Origin: Bacteroidota bacterium
GTDB taxonomy: Bacteria > Bacteroidota > Bacteroidia > Palsa-965
Assembly: GCA_013298545.1 (NCBI GenBank)
Contig: JAAFIA010000045.1
Span: forward strand, 1-40,415
Direction of reading: 5' to 3'
DNA length: 40,415 nucleotides
How positions within the stretch are numbered: position 1 is the stretch's first letter; each line of letters opens with the position of its first letter. This document shows positions 7,977-15,299 of the stretch, piece by piece. Under the pieces are notes generated by a model, which searched no databases, was not told the origin of the DNA, and saw nothing but the letters and a program-made list of their open reading frames with translations. Position numbers and translations under genes: made by a program.

Positions 7977-8007
7977 ATTTCTTGAATCAATCACAATTAA
8001 TTCGACT

Positions 8008-8556
8008 ATGGAAATACAAACAACATACCAGAAGACAATACTTTTTGCTGCATTCAAGCATTCAGAAAAAAATCAGACCATTCCAGGAACAAATCTTCCT
8101 TATGTTGTTCATCTGAGTAATGTAGCCATTGAAATTATGACGGCCTATCAATATGCGGCTGATTTTGAATTGGATTTTGCTTTAAAATTGGCGCTGCTCC
8201 ACGATACATTGGAAGATACTTCGGCTACGTTTGATGAAATAGCAACAGTGTTTGGTGTAGATGTTGCGCATGGTGTTTCTGCATTGACAAAAAATGAAGC
8301 CTTGCCAAAGTCAGAAAGGATGCTCGATAGTTTAAACCGAATAAAAAAATTGCCGAGAGAAGTTTGGGCGGTAAAATTAGCAGATCGAATTACAAACCTA
8401 CAAGAGCCTCCAAACCATTGGGATGCTCAGAAAAAAGAACAATACAAACAAGAAGCGATTCAGATACTACAATTTTTAAAAGGTGGAAATAACTATCTTG
8501 AAGAGCGTTTGAATGGAAAGATCATTGACTATCAAAACTACATTGATGCAAACTGA
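8008..8556 (+). CDS. Small HD-domain protein, probable (p)ppGpp hydrolase (MESH1/SAH-like)
   Basis: With the ATG at 8008 (MEIQTTYQKT) the protein has 182 residues, the size of single-domain alarmone hydrolases. Metal-binding and catalytic residues of the RelA/SpoT HD fold are present: His in PYVVHLSNVA, HD and ED in LLHDTLEDT, and Asp with Asn in VKLADRITNL. There is no synthetase, TGS or ACT domain. Cytosolic hydrolysis of ppGpp or a related nucleotide is the likely role; substrate is inferred from the family. It lies alone between REP-type repeats, with unknown genes downstream. A second protein of the same type is encoded at 29555-30085. The upstream GTG at 7969 was rejected because it lies in a repeat. 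Confidence 0.85.
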   Translation: MEIQTTYQKTILFAAFKHSEKNQTIPGTNLPYVVHLSNVAIEIMTAYQYAADFELDFALKLALLHDTLEDTSATFDEIATVFGVDVAHGVSALTKNEALPKSERMLDSLNRIKKLPREVWAVKLADRITNLQEPPNHWDAQKKEQYKQEAIQILQFLKGGNNYLEERLNGKIIDYQNYIDAN

Positions 8557-8620
8557 GGCATACGGGTTTTAAATAATTATTAAATGCGTTAACAGCAATT
8601 ACTTCAAAATTGTTTTTTTA

Positions 8621-8965
8621 ATGAGACTAACCGAAGAAATCAAAAATAACGTATTCCGTTTTCTAGAATCTTTTCACATCAATACGGGAAAGAGTCTGTA
8701 TTTCCGTGAAGCTATTAGCACGAACGAAGGGAATTTCGATAGACACTTTACCTCTTTTTCAAGCACAGCATTCAAACTAGTAAATGTTGCAACAAGATAT
8801 AGTGGGGCAAGAATCATGTTTGATGGCGAAAAATTGAATTATGAAATTAGCCTCGATTGCCTTATTCATTTTGAAGAAAATGAAAACGAAATTACTTTTG
8901 TAGAAGCGTATGCTGAGAAAGTATATAGAAGAACAATTTTGAAAATAATAGATGAGAATAGTTGA
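8621..8965 (+). CDS. Hypothetical protein
   Basis: I do not recognise this 114-residue protein. It is soluble, without signal peptide or membrane segment, and contains charged helices and strands (for example LIHFEENENEITFVEAY). Its last 14 bases overlap the start of the next gene in another frame, so the two are probably cotranslated. Base composition looks more A/T-rich by eye than the flanking core genes, fitting an accessory segment. Confidence 0.6.
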   Translation: MRLTEEIKNNVFRFLESFHINTGKSLYFREAISTNEGNFDRHFTSFSSTAFKLVNVATRYSGARIMFDGEKLNYEISLDCLIHFEENENEITFVEAYAEKVYRRTILKIIDENS

Positions 8966-9248
8966 ATTTGATCCAAACGCTTGGTTTTTCCTAACAGATG
9001 GGAACGATTTTTTTATGGATGTAAATTGCAATTATTCGTTTGTTGGCTTTACCAGAACCATTCAGCTTAATGCGCCTGAAATAGCAGCGTATAAAAATGA
9101 TGGAAGATTGTACTTGGTTAAATTAGCAGATGAAATCCAATACCAAGCCTTAACTGTATATCAGCAGAGAAATGTAAACCGTGAAATTGAAGAACAAGTT
9201 TCGGCGGCAATTATAAAATTTAAAGAACACGCTCCGCCGGATTTGTAA
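8952..9248 (+). CDS. Hypothetical protein whose C-terminus runs into a REP element
   Basis: This 98-residue protein is of unknown function. It starts inside the preceding gene (14-base overlap). The N-terminus has several aromatic residues (FDPNAWFFLTDGNDFF), followed by a strand-rich centre and a helix (QQRNVNREIEEQVSAAIIKF). The last residues, APPDL, and the stop codon TAA are supplied by the REP palindrome that begins at 9231. The original C-terminus has therefore probably been replaced or trimmed by repeat insertion. I see no motif that gives a function. Confidence 0.55.
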   Translation: MRIVEFDPNAWFFLTDGNDFFMDVNCNYSFVGFTRTIQLNAPEIAAYKNDGRLYLVKLADEIQYQALTVYQQRNVNREIEEQVSAAIIKFKEHAPPDL

Positions 9249-9323
9249 TCCGGCGGGAACTCGTTTAAAATGCATTAACCTTTACAGATAAATCTAACCG
9301 CCGGATTGCAAATCCGGCGGAGC
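9231..9323. repeat. REPIN-like element, CCGG variant
   Basis: The terminal inverted repeats are GCTCCGCCGGATT (9231-9243) and AATCCGGCGGAGC (9311-9323). Each end forms a hairpin: 9234-9256 and 9298-9320. The layout matches copies 1 and 2, but both arms read CCGG where those read CAGG, a paired compensatory difference. The spacer differs from the CAGG copies. It overlaps the 3' end of the preceding gene. Confidence 0.8.
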
Positions 9324-9366
9324 CAAGCAAAATATTTTTTTAAAACCCTTACGAATACTGCTCCTC

Positions 9367-9472
9367 GCTCCGCAGGATTTGTAATCCTGCGGCAAAAATT
9401 AAAAACAAATAAATTATAGCAGTATAATTTTCACAAGAAGAAAAAACCGCAGGATTTGCAATCCTGCGGAGC
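9367..9472. repeat. REPIN-like element, copy 2
   Basis: This 106-base element has the same ends as copy 1: GCTCCGCAGGATT at 9367-9379 and AATCCTGCGGAGC at 9460-9472. The spacer is almost identical, including ATAAATTATAGCAGTATAAT. Together with 9231-9323 it fills the 248 bases between the hypothetical gene and the POT transporter, which run toward each other. It may therefore also act as a transcription stop. Confidence 0.85.
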
Positions 9473-9497
9473 CAAGCAAAATATTTTTTTTTAAACC

Positions 9498-11174
9498 TTA
9501 CGAATACTGCTTCAAAACAGCATTCAGTCGTTTCAGTAAAAGCACCATAATAACCGTCGCCACGCCAAGCAGCGCACAATTCACGATAAAAAAGACCGCT
9601 TTGTTTTCGTATGTATCCCACATGGATGCGAGTACGCCCGAGAGTTTATTGCCGAGCGATGTGGCCAAAAACCAACCACCCATCATGAGCGCCGTAATGC
9701 GTCCCGGACTGAGTTTGGAAACAAGTGAAAGCCCCATCGGACTCAAGCAAAGCTCGCCGAGTGTAATCACACCATAAGCACCAATGAGCCACCACGGACT
9801 TACTTTGATAGCGCCATTGCTTCCCGCATAAACGGCTGCTACCATGACCAAAGTAGAAAGTGCGCTGATGCCAAGACCAATCGCAATTTTAGATGCTGTA
9901 CTCGGTTCTTTTTTACGACGCGATAGCCATGCAAAAAATCCAACAACAGGGAAGGTGAGCAGCACAACCCAAAGTGGATTGACCGATTGGAAAATTTCGG
10001 TATTGAGGGTTGTTACCGAACCATTTTCGGGTGGCATTTTTTCGGCAGGAAGATTTTTGAAATAATCGTTTTGCGCAAAAACTTTTTTCACTTTCGGTTT
10101 TCCACCCACCATTAATTTTGATCCAGCAGCATTCAATACATACTGCTTACGAAAATGCGCATCGGTTAATTCGATGCTATCGGGAGCCGCACTTACTTTT
10201 TTGGCAAAGCCAAGCGCATCGAGCGGTTTAGCAACAGCAGCAGGCATTTCGCGATCGGTATATTTATTGGCCCACGTGGTGAGCGCTGTGCCGTTTTGTT
10301 TGAATACCGCCCAGAAAATAACCACCACCGCAAAAATGGCGAGTAAGGCTCCCACTGGTTTTTTTTCTTCTGCGCTGCTGCGCACATACGTCATCACATA
10401 AAATCCAACAACCGGCAAAGCACCAATCAAAAACGCATCGGTAGAATCGCTGCCGAAGATATTGCCCGGAATCATCCAACCCAAAACACCCGCAACAATG
10501 GCCGGAAGAATGGTTGTATTTAAAATTTGCATCATGCTCAAATCGCCTGCTTGTACAGGTTTTAGCACATCGGCATGTTTGTAATGCTTATTGCCAAAGA
10601 TAAAAATTGCGACACCGAGAAACATACCAACACCAGCACAAATAAACGCCGCACCCCAACCAAAATTATTGCGCAACGAGGCCGCAAAGAAATTGCATAT
10701 CGCTGCACCAATATTGATGCCCATGTAAAAAATACTATACCCCGAATCTTTCAACGGCGCATATTTCGGTTCGTTGTATAAATTCCCTAACAACGTTGAA
10801 ATATTGGGCTTGAAAAAACCATTGCCCAAAATGATGAGGACAAGCGAAACCCAAAAAATCTCAGCACCTTTTACCGCCAACAAACAATACCCCAGACCCA
10901 TCAAAACACCACCAATGATAATGGATTTGCGGTAGCCCATAATCCGATCGGCGAGCAATCCACCCAGAAAAGGCGTCAGAAAAACAAGTGCGATAAATGT
11001 TCCATAAATATCAGCCGATTGATTCGAGGCCATGCCGAATCCACCTTCTTTTTCAGGTGCTTCGAGGTACAGCGTAAAAATGCCAATCATGAGGTAATAG
11101 CCGAAGCGTTCCCACATTTCGGAGAAAAACAAAAAAGGCAATCCGGCCGGATGCTTGAGTTTAGCTGTTGTCAT
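9498..11174 (-). CDS. Proton-dependent peptide transporter, POT/PTR (MFS) family
   Basis: This inner-membrane symporter imports di- and tripeptides with protons. With the ATG at 11174 (MTTAKLKHPAG) it has 558 residues. The POT signature ExxER is seen as FFSEMWERFGYY (Glu19, Glu22, Arg23), followed by MFS-type loops GGLLADRIMGYRKSI and GNGFFKPNISTLLGNLY. There are about 12-14 hydrophobic segments, with a soluble insertion of roughly 90 residues (about 335-425). The open frame runs further upstream, but those residues are polar and unlike the family. No promoter match was seen in the 226-base gap upstream. Confidence 0.93.
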   Translation of the reverse strand: MTTAKLKHPAGLPFLFFSEMWERFGYYLMIGIFTLYLEAPEKEGGFGMASNQSADIYGTFIALVFLTPFLGGLLADRIMGYRKSIIIGGVLMGLGYCLLAVKGAEIFWVSLVLIILGNGFFKPNISTLLGNLYNEPKYAPLKDSGYSIFYMGINIGAAICNFFAASLRNNFGWGAAFICAGVGMFLGVAIFIFGNKHYKHADVLKPVQAGDLSMMQILNTTILPAIVAGVLGWMIPGNIFGSDSTDAFLIGALPVVGFYVMTYVRSSAEEKKPVGALLAIFAVVVIFWAVFKQNGTALTTWANKYTDREMPAAVAKPLDALGFAKKVSAAPDSIELTDAHFRKQYVLNAAGSKLMVGGKPKVKKVFAQNDYFKNLPAEKMPPENGSVTTLNTEIFQSVNPLWVVLLTFPVVGFFAWLSRRKKEPSTASKIAIGLGISALSTLVMVAAVYAGSNGAIKVSPWWLIGAYGVITLGELCLSPMGLSLVSKLSPGRITALMMGGWFLATSLGNKLSGVLASMWDTYENKAVFFIVNCALLGVATVIMVLLLKRLNAVLKQYS

Positions 11175-11400
11175 GTGGTGAAAATAAGAAATTCGGGCGG
11201 ACTTTTGCCGAACTTGCTTATGATTGGAGGAATGATGTGTTGGTTGGCGATAAATGTCCAATTCTTACTAGCGCAGCAATTATCAAGAAAACACATACTG
11301 CTCGTGGATTCCCCAAGAGCTATAATACAAGCCAACAGCAACAAATAAATTACAGCCGCTAAATTGTGATGCGGTGCAAATAAAGCGGAGTGCCTAAAGG

Positions 11401-12024
11401 TTACTTGATTATTACTTTACGAAATGTGAGTGAAATACGTCGGTTTCGTTCGATTATCTGATTGTTGTATTTATCTTTTTTGCGGTTTGCAATACCGTGT
11501 TTCCAATTATAACGTGCTTCGCCACTCAAAACAAGTAAACTAGATGGGTCTAATAACAAGGATGTCGTTTCCAATGTTTCGGCCTGTGTAAAGTCCATTA
11601 AACACGAACTATTCAAACTCAATGACGCAATGGTATCTTCAAAGCAAGGTTCGCAATCAATGTGTGGTGTGATTCCTTGCCCAGGTAAGTATTCATTGAT
11701 AATCAACTGATCAGCAACAAAAGGTAAAATACCTTCGACATACATGCGTAAAGACAATTGCTGCCCCCAATCCGGCAACGCACCTAAATACATGTCGTAG
11801 TTAATACGCCGACTTTTATAATCGTAACGATAACCGTAATGTTGAACGCGACGTTTAAGATCATCAAGCCAAGGCGACGCATCAACAGCCGTAATTAAAT
11901 CGCGAGCAACTTGCGACGAAATATACTGGCTGTAATACTGCAAACCCGCTGGTAAGCATATTGGTTTTACATATGCATTTACCTGTTGTGCGGGTGATTC
12001 AAATAGTGCAAGTTGTGTCAACAT
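11401..12024 (-). CDS. AlkB-like 2-oxoglutarate/Fe(II) dioxygenase
   Basis: The 207-residue protein has the full AlkB/2OG-Fe(II) set: NEYLPGQGITPHIDCEP with the iron ligands His121 and Asp123 and the NxY motif (Asn110, Tyr112), then His176 in RYNWKHGIANR. The 2-oxoglutarate/substrate arginines lie in RNRRISLTFR (about 193-202). Family members remove alkyl groups from DNA or RNA bases by oxidative demethylation. Small AlkB proteins of this layout could act on nucleic acid or another target; the sequence does not decide. Its start overlaps the end of the upstream methyltransferase gene by 7 bases, so the two form one unit. Confidence 0.88.
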   Translation of the reverse strand: MLTQLALFESPAQQVNAYVKPICLPAGLQYYSQYISSQVARDLITAVDASPWLDDLKRRVQHYGYRYDYKSRRINYDMYLGALPDWGQQLSLRMYVEGILPFVADQLIINEYLPGQGITPHIDCEPCFEDTIASLSLNSSCLMDFTQAETLETTSLLLDPSSLLVLSGEARYNWKHGIANRKKDKYNNQIIERNRRISLTFRKVIIK

Positions 12025-12869
12025 GCCTCAGCTTTTTTATAAAAGTAATACATTTTAACCCAAAAGTCAAGTTTATCCCGCCCATAGTTTAACAACATAT
12101 CATTGTCAAAGCCATAATGAAGCGAGTCTAATTTTAGATTATCCCACGCCTGATATTTTTGAATAAACTGATTCCAGTATGGACTTGTAGAAATCAGAAT
12201 AGGATTTTGCTCGATCAAGTGCAAATTCAAATGGCTATTGCGGACTAAAAAATTATCAATGTGTTTAAAGAAACCAACGTTCAAAAATTTACTTGAAGAC
12301 AAAAATGAAAAAATTACTACAAGATCCGTTATATGCTGATCTACTGTCAATTCATCAAGTTTATCGATAGTCGAATAAAATTCGATTTTAGACTTCGGAT
12401 CAAATAAAGAAGAATCGTTTTTGACTTCGGTGGCCAAATCAAGCATCGCTTGCGCGCGATCTATGCCAATATAATTAAGATTTATTGGTAGCGTAGTTGT
12501 TTGAGAGCAATATGCCGCAATGGAAACACCCGCCGTCATTGGGCCACACCCAATATCAATAAATAATGTTTTGTTGCAATCAAACGATTTGTTTTCCATT
12601 TTCAATTGATGCAATACCGCAACCATGCTGCTATAATGCATTTGAAAATAGTAGAAAGCATACATCGCCACTAAATCAGTTGTGGATATAGTAATACCGC
12701 TTACATGATCTATATAAGGAACTGCAAAATCGACTCGGCCTTGATTAAGTATGCTTCGATTATTCGCCAGCTTTTGCCCATCATTAATTTGCAAGAACGC
12801 ATCAAATCGTTGTGCGAAAATACGGTTGGCCATATTTTTTACAACCTCAATTGTAGTAACGTGAATCAT
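12018..12869 (-). CDS. Class I SAM-dependent methyltransferase-like protein
   Basis: The 283-residue protein contains a clear motif I, TLFIDIGCGPMTAGVSIAAY (about 106-125), followed by YIGIDRAQAMLDLA (motif II, acidic residue for the SAM ribose). The hydrophobic strand LVVIFSFLSSS is in the place of motif IV. The N-terminal 100 residues and the C-terminal part match nothing I recognise, so the substrate is unknown. It overlaps the AlkB-like gene by 7 bases and appears to be the first gene of a two-gene operon. A/T-rich DNA with a TAnnTTTG box lies directly upstream. Confidence 0.72.
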   Translation of the reverse strand: MIHVTTIEVVKNMANRIFAQRFDAFLQINDGQKLANNRSILNQGRVDFAVPYIDHVSGITISTTDLVAMYAFYYFQMHYSSMVAVLHQLKMENKSFDCNKTLFIDIGCGPMTAGVSIAAYCSQTTTLPINLNYIGIDRAQAMLDLATEVKNDSSLFDPKSKIEFYSTIDKLDELTVDQHITDLVVIFSFLSSSKFLNVGFFKHIDNFLVRNSHLNLHLIEQNPILISTSPYWNQFIQKYQAWDNLKLDSLHYGFDNDMLLNYGRDKLDFWVKMYYFYKKAEAC

Positions 12870-12897
12870 TAGTATATATTTTTTTTATAAATATATA

Positions 12898-12905
12898 CAA
12901 AAATA
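12898..12905 (-). promoter_or_regulatory. Candidate -7 box (TATTTTTG) for the methyltransferase-AlkB operon
   Basis: On the minus strand TATTTTTG matches the Bacteroidota -7 consensus TAnnTTTG exactly and ends 28 bases before the ATG. No clear TTG at -33 was found, and the surroundings are very A/T-rich, so a chance match is possible. Confidence 0.4.
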
Positions 12906-12933
12906 TGAATAGTAAATAAATGGTACTAAATCC

Positions 12934-13941
12934 CTACCGCACCATCACCCGCAAACACTCCTGCAACAACGCATCGCGGTTGATTGGCACTACGCCCACG
13001 CTCTCGCACACCAGCCCGCCCGAAAGATTCGACATTTCCGCAATCACTTCCGGTTTCAATCCCGCCGCCAACGCCAACGCCGCCACGCTCACCACCGTAT
13101 CGCCCGCACCAGATACATCCGCAATATCGCGCTTGTGTGCCGAAATGCGCTTCTTCACCTTGCGCCCATGCACATACACACCATGCTCCGATAACGTGAT
13201 CATCGCCATCTCAATTTTCAATTTCGTCTTCAACAAATCAACCGCTTTCGCCAATTCCTTCTCACTGCTGTGATCGAAATCAACTTTCAAACCTTCTTTC
13301 AACTCCTTCAAATTCGGCTTAAACAAAGTCGCACCATGATAATTCATGAAATGCTTTTTCTTCGGATCAACCACAACAGGTACTTTTAATTTCCGCGCAC
13401 GATTCACCACATCCCGAATCAACGGCTCTGTAATCAAGCCTTTATCGTAATCTTCAAAAATAATCACGTCGATTTTTTGCGTGTCCAACAAATACGCAAT
13501 CCGTTGCGCAAACAAACTCGTTTCGTGTGGCGTAATATCATACTCAATTTCCTCATCCACACGCAACAAATGGTGGTTGTTGCCAATCACCCGCGTTTTC
13601 ACCGTTGTAATGCGATCTCTGCTTTTCAAAAGACCTTTGGGCGCTAATTTTTGTTCCTGCATCAATTGCAAAAACTGCTGCCCATCGTGATCCACACCAA
13701 TGACCGAACATAAAATTGGCGTAGCACCCATGGCTTGAATATTCAAGGCCACATTTGCTGCGCCGCCAAGCCGTTTCTCCTTGTGCGTAACCGATACAAC
13801 CGGAACAGGCGCTTCGGGCGAAATGCGTGTTACTTTTCCCCATACATAATTATCGATCATCACATCGCCGATGATCAACACACGGAGTTTGCGAAACGCA
13901 TCAAAAATGCTGCGGATTTCTTTTTCGGTTAATTGTGCCAC
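12934..13941 (-). CDS. hldA: D-glycero-beta-D-manno-heptose-7-phosphate kinase
   Basis: This PfkB-type sugar kinase phosphorylates heptose 7-phosphate at C1 in ADP-heptose synthesis for lipopolysaccharide-type glycans. At 335 residues it covers only the kinase half of HldE (RfaE1), so the nucleotidyltransferase must be encoded elsewhere. Features include LIIGDVMIDNYVWGKVTRISPEAPVP (about 22-47, quoted here as two runs: LIIGDVMIDNYVWG and KVTRISPEAPVP), GGAANVALN (59-67), and the catalytic block DVSGAGDT with Asp281. The start lies 18 bases after the aminotransferase stop, suggesting cotranscription. The symbol rfaE1 is also used. Confidence 0.9.
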   Translation of the reverse strand: MAQLTEKEIRSIFDAFRKLRVLIIGDVMIDNYVWGKVTRISPEAPVPVVSVTHKEKRLGGAANVALNIQAMGATPILCSVIGVDHDGQQFLQLMQEQKLAPKGLLKSRDRITTVKTRVIGNNHHLLRVDEEIEYDITPHETSLFAQRIAYLLDTQKIDVIIFEDYDKGLITEPLIRDVVNRARKLKVPVVVDPKKKHFMNYHGATLFKPNLKELKEGLKVDFDHSSEKELAKAVDLLKTKLKIEMAMITLSEHGVYVHGRKVKKRISAHKRDIADVSGAGDTVVSVAALALAAGLKPEVIAEMSNLSGGLVCESVGVVPINRDALLQECLRVMVR

Positions 13942-13959
13942 AGGAAATTATGCTAAGAA

Positions 13960-15153
13960 TTAATTCAATTTCGATAAAGCCTCGCGCATACGACGCACCG
14001 CTTCAGTTAATTTATCATCAGAAGTCGCATACGAAATTCGGATGTAATTATCATCCCCAAACGCAGCGCCCGGAACCACTGCCACGTGTGCCTGATCGAG
14101 CAAGTACATGCACAGATCGGTTGCATTGTAAATGGTGAGATCGCCAAATTTTTTTCCAAAAAATGCAGATACTTCAGGGAAAACATAAAACGCGCCATCG
14201 GGATTGTTGCAGTTCATACCCGGAATTTCACGCAAGCCATTAACAATCAAATCGCGGCGGCGGTGAAAGGCATCTGTCATCGGTTTGGTCTCAATCGGAT
14301 CAATCAACATGGCCGCATGCATCGCTTTCTGTGTAATCGAACTGGTAGCCGAAGTAAATTGTCCTTGCATTTTATCGCAAGCCTGAGCAATCCATTTGGG
14401 CGCAGCCAATATGCCACCGCGCCAGCCCGTCATCGCAAACCCTTTCGATACACCGTTGATCGTAATTGTGCGGTCGTACATATCGGGAAACTGCGCTAGA
14501 CTTTCGTGTTTGCCCACAAAATTGATGTGCTCATAAATTTCGTCAGCAATGATATACAAGCCTTCGTGTTTCGCAAACACATCGGCCAAAGCACGCAATT
14601 CGTCTTTCGAATAAACAGAGCCTGTTGGATTGCAAGGCGTACTGAAAATAAATAAACGCGATTTCGGCGTGATGGCTTTTTCCAGTTGTTCCGGCGTAAT
14701 TTTAAAATTCGTTTCAATCGTTGTCGGAATCATGACCGGAACGCCTTCTGCCAGTTTAACGAGTTCGAGGTAACTCACCCAAAACGGAAGCGGAATAATC
14801 ACTTCGTCGCCTGGATTAACCATACTCAAGACAGCATTGGCAATGGATTGTTTCGCTCCCGTAGAAACTACAATCTGGTCGGCTGTATAGGTCAATCCAT
14901 TATCGCGGCGAAATTTTTCGGCGATGGCTTGACGTAATTCCAGATAACCTGAAACGTGTGTGTAATAACTATAATCTGAATCGATGGCTTCTTTTGCGGC
15001 TTTTTTAACCGCATCGGGCGTTTTGAAATCGGGTTCGCCCAGGCTAAGACTGATGATATCGATACCCTGTGCAATCAGCTCGCGGCTTTTGCGCGCCATC
15101 GCAATTGTTTGCGATTCGCTGAGCTTACTGATGCGTTCGGAGAGGTGCGTCAT
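13960..15153 (-). CDS. PLP-dependent aminotransferase, aspartate aminotransferase type (class I)
   Basis: The 397-residue protein is a fold-type I aminotransferase. It has SLGEPDFKTP near residue 38, STPCNPTGS with Asn175, the cofactor residues Asp204 and Tyr207 in ADEIYEH, the Schiff-base lysine Lys237 in NGVSKGFAMTGWRGG, and a C-terminal arginine in YIRISYA. The N-terminus and spacing fit the 1-beta subgroup of aspartate aminotransferases (some also use prephenate), transferring the amino group to 2-oxoglutarate. It is the first gene of a probable pair with the heptose kinase. Upstream lies the htpG terminator, so it should have its own promoter, which I could not identify. Confidence 0.92.
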   Translation of the reverse strand: MTHLSERISKLSESQTIAMARKSRELIAQGIDIISLSLGEPDFKTPDAVKKAAKEAIDSDYSYYTHVSGYLELRQAIAEKFRRDNGLTYTADQIVVSTGAKQSIANAVLSMVNPGDEVIIPLPFWVSYLELVKLAEGVPVMIPTTIETNFKITPEQLEKAITPKSRLFIFSTPCNPTGSVYSKDELRALADVFAKHEGLYIIADEIYEHINFVGKHESLAQFPDMYDRTITINGVSKGFAMTGWRGGILAAPKWIAQACDKMQGQFTSATSSITQKAMHAAMLIDPIETKPMTDAFHRRRDLIVNGLREIPGMNCNNPDGAFYVFPEVSAFFGKKFGDLTIYNATDLCMYLLDQAHVAVVPGAAFGDDNYIRISYATSDDKLTEAVRRMREALSKLN

Positions 15154-15250
15154 TTTCTGATTTTTGAAAGGCCGAAATTACGCAATTCGATTGGTTTGGA
15201 GCACGTTTTTTCGACCAGAAACAGATTTGTACTGACGGGCGTATGTTCAT

Positions 15251-15283
15251 AAAAAAGAGGCTGCCTTTTCAAGCAGCCTCACA
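15251..15283 (-). terminator. Intrinsic terminator after htpG
   Basis: An 8-base perfect stem GAGGCTGC (15257-15264) / GCAGCCTC (15273-15280) has an 8-base loop. On the minus strand it is followed by six T residues, as expected for termination of htpG, whose stop is at 15300. Confidence 0.85.
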
Positions 15284-15299
15284 AAACCAATGTTGATGA

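Noticed and set aside
7769-7990. 73-residue ORF on the minus strand
   Set aside because: It is encoded almost wholly by the REPIN-like elements; the same kind of peptide (CKNYTAIIYFF) arises from the other copy.
9349-9621. 90-residue ORF on the minus strand
   Set aside because: It spans the REPIN-like copy at 9367-9472 and the end of the POT gene in a wrong frame.
11019-11348. 109-residue ORF on the plus strand reaching into the gap before the POT gene
   Set aside because: It begins antisense to the POT gene and shows no motif or promoter; the gap 11175-11400 seems to hold no gene.
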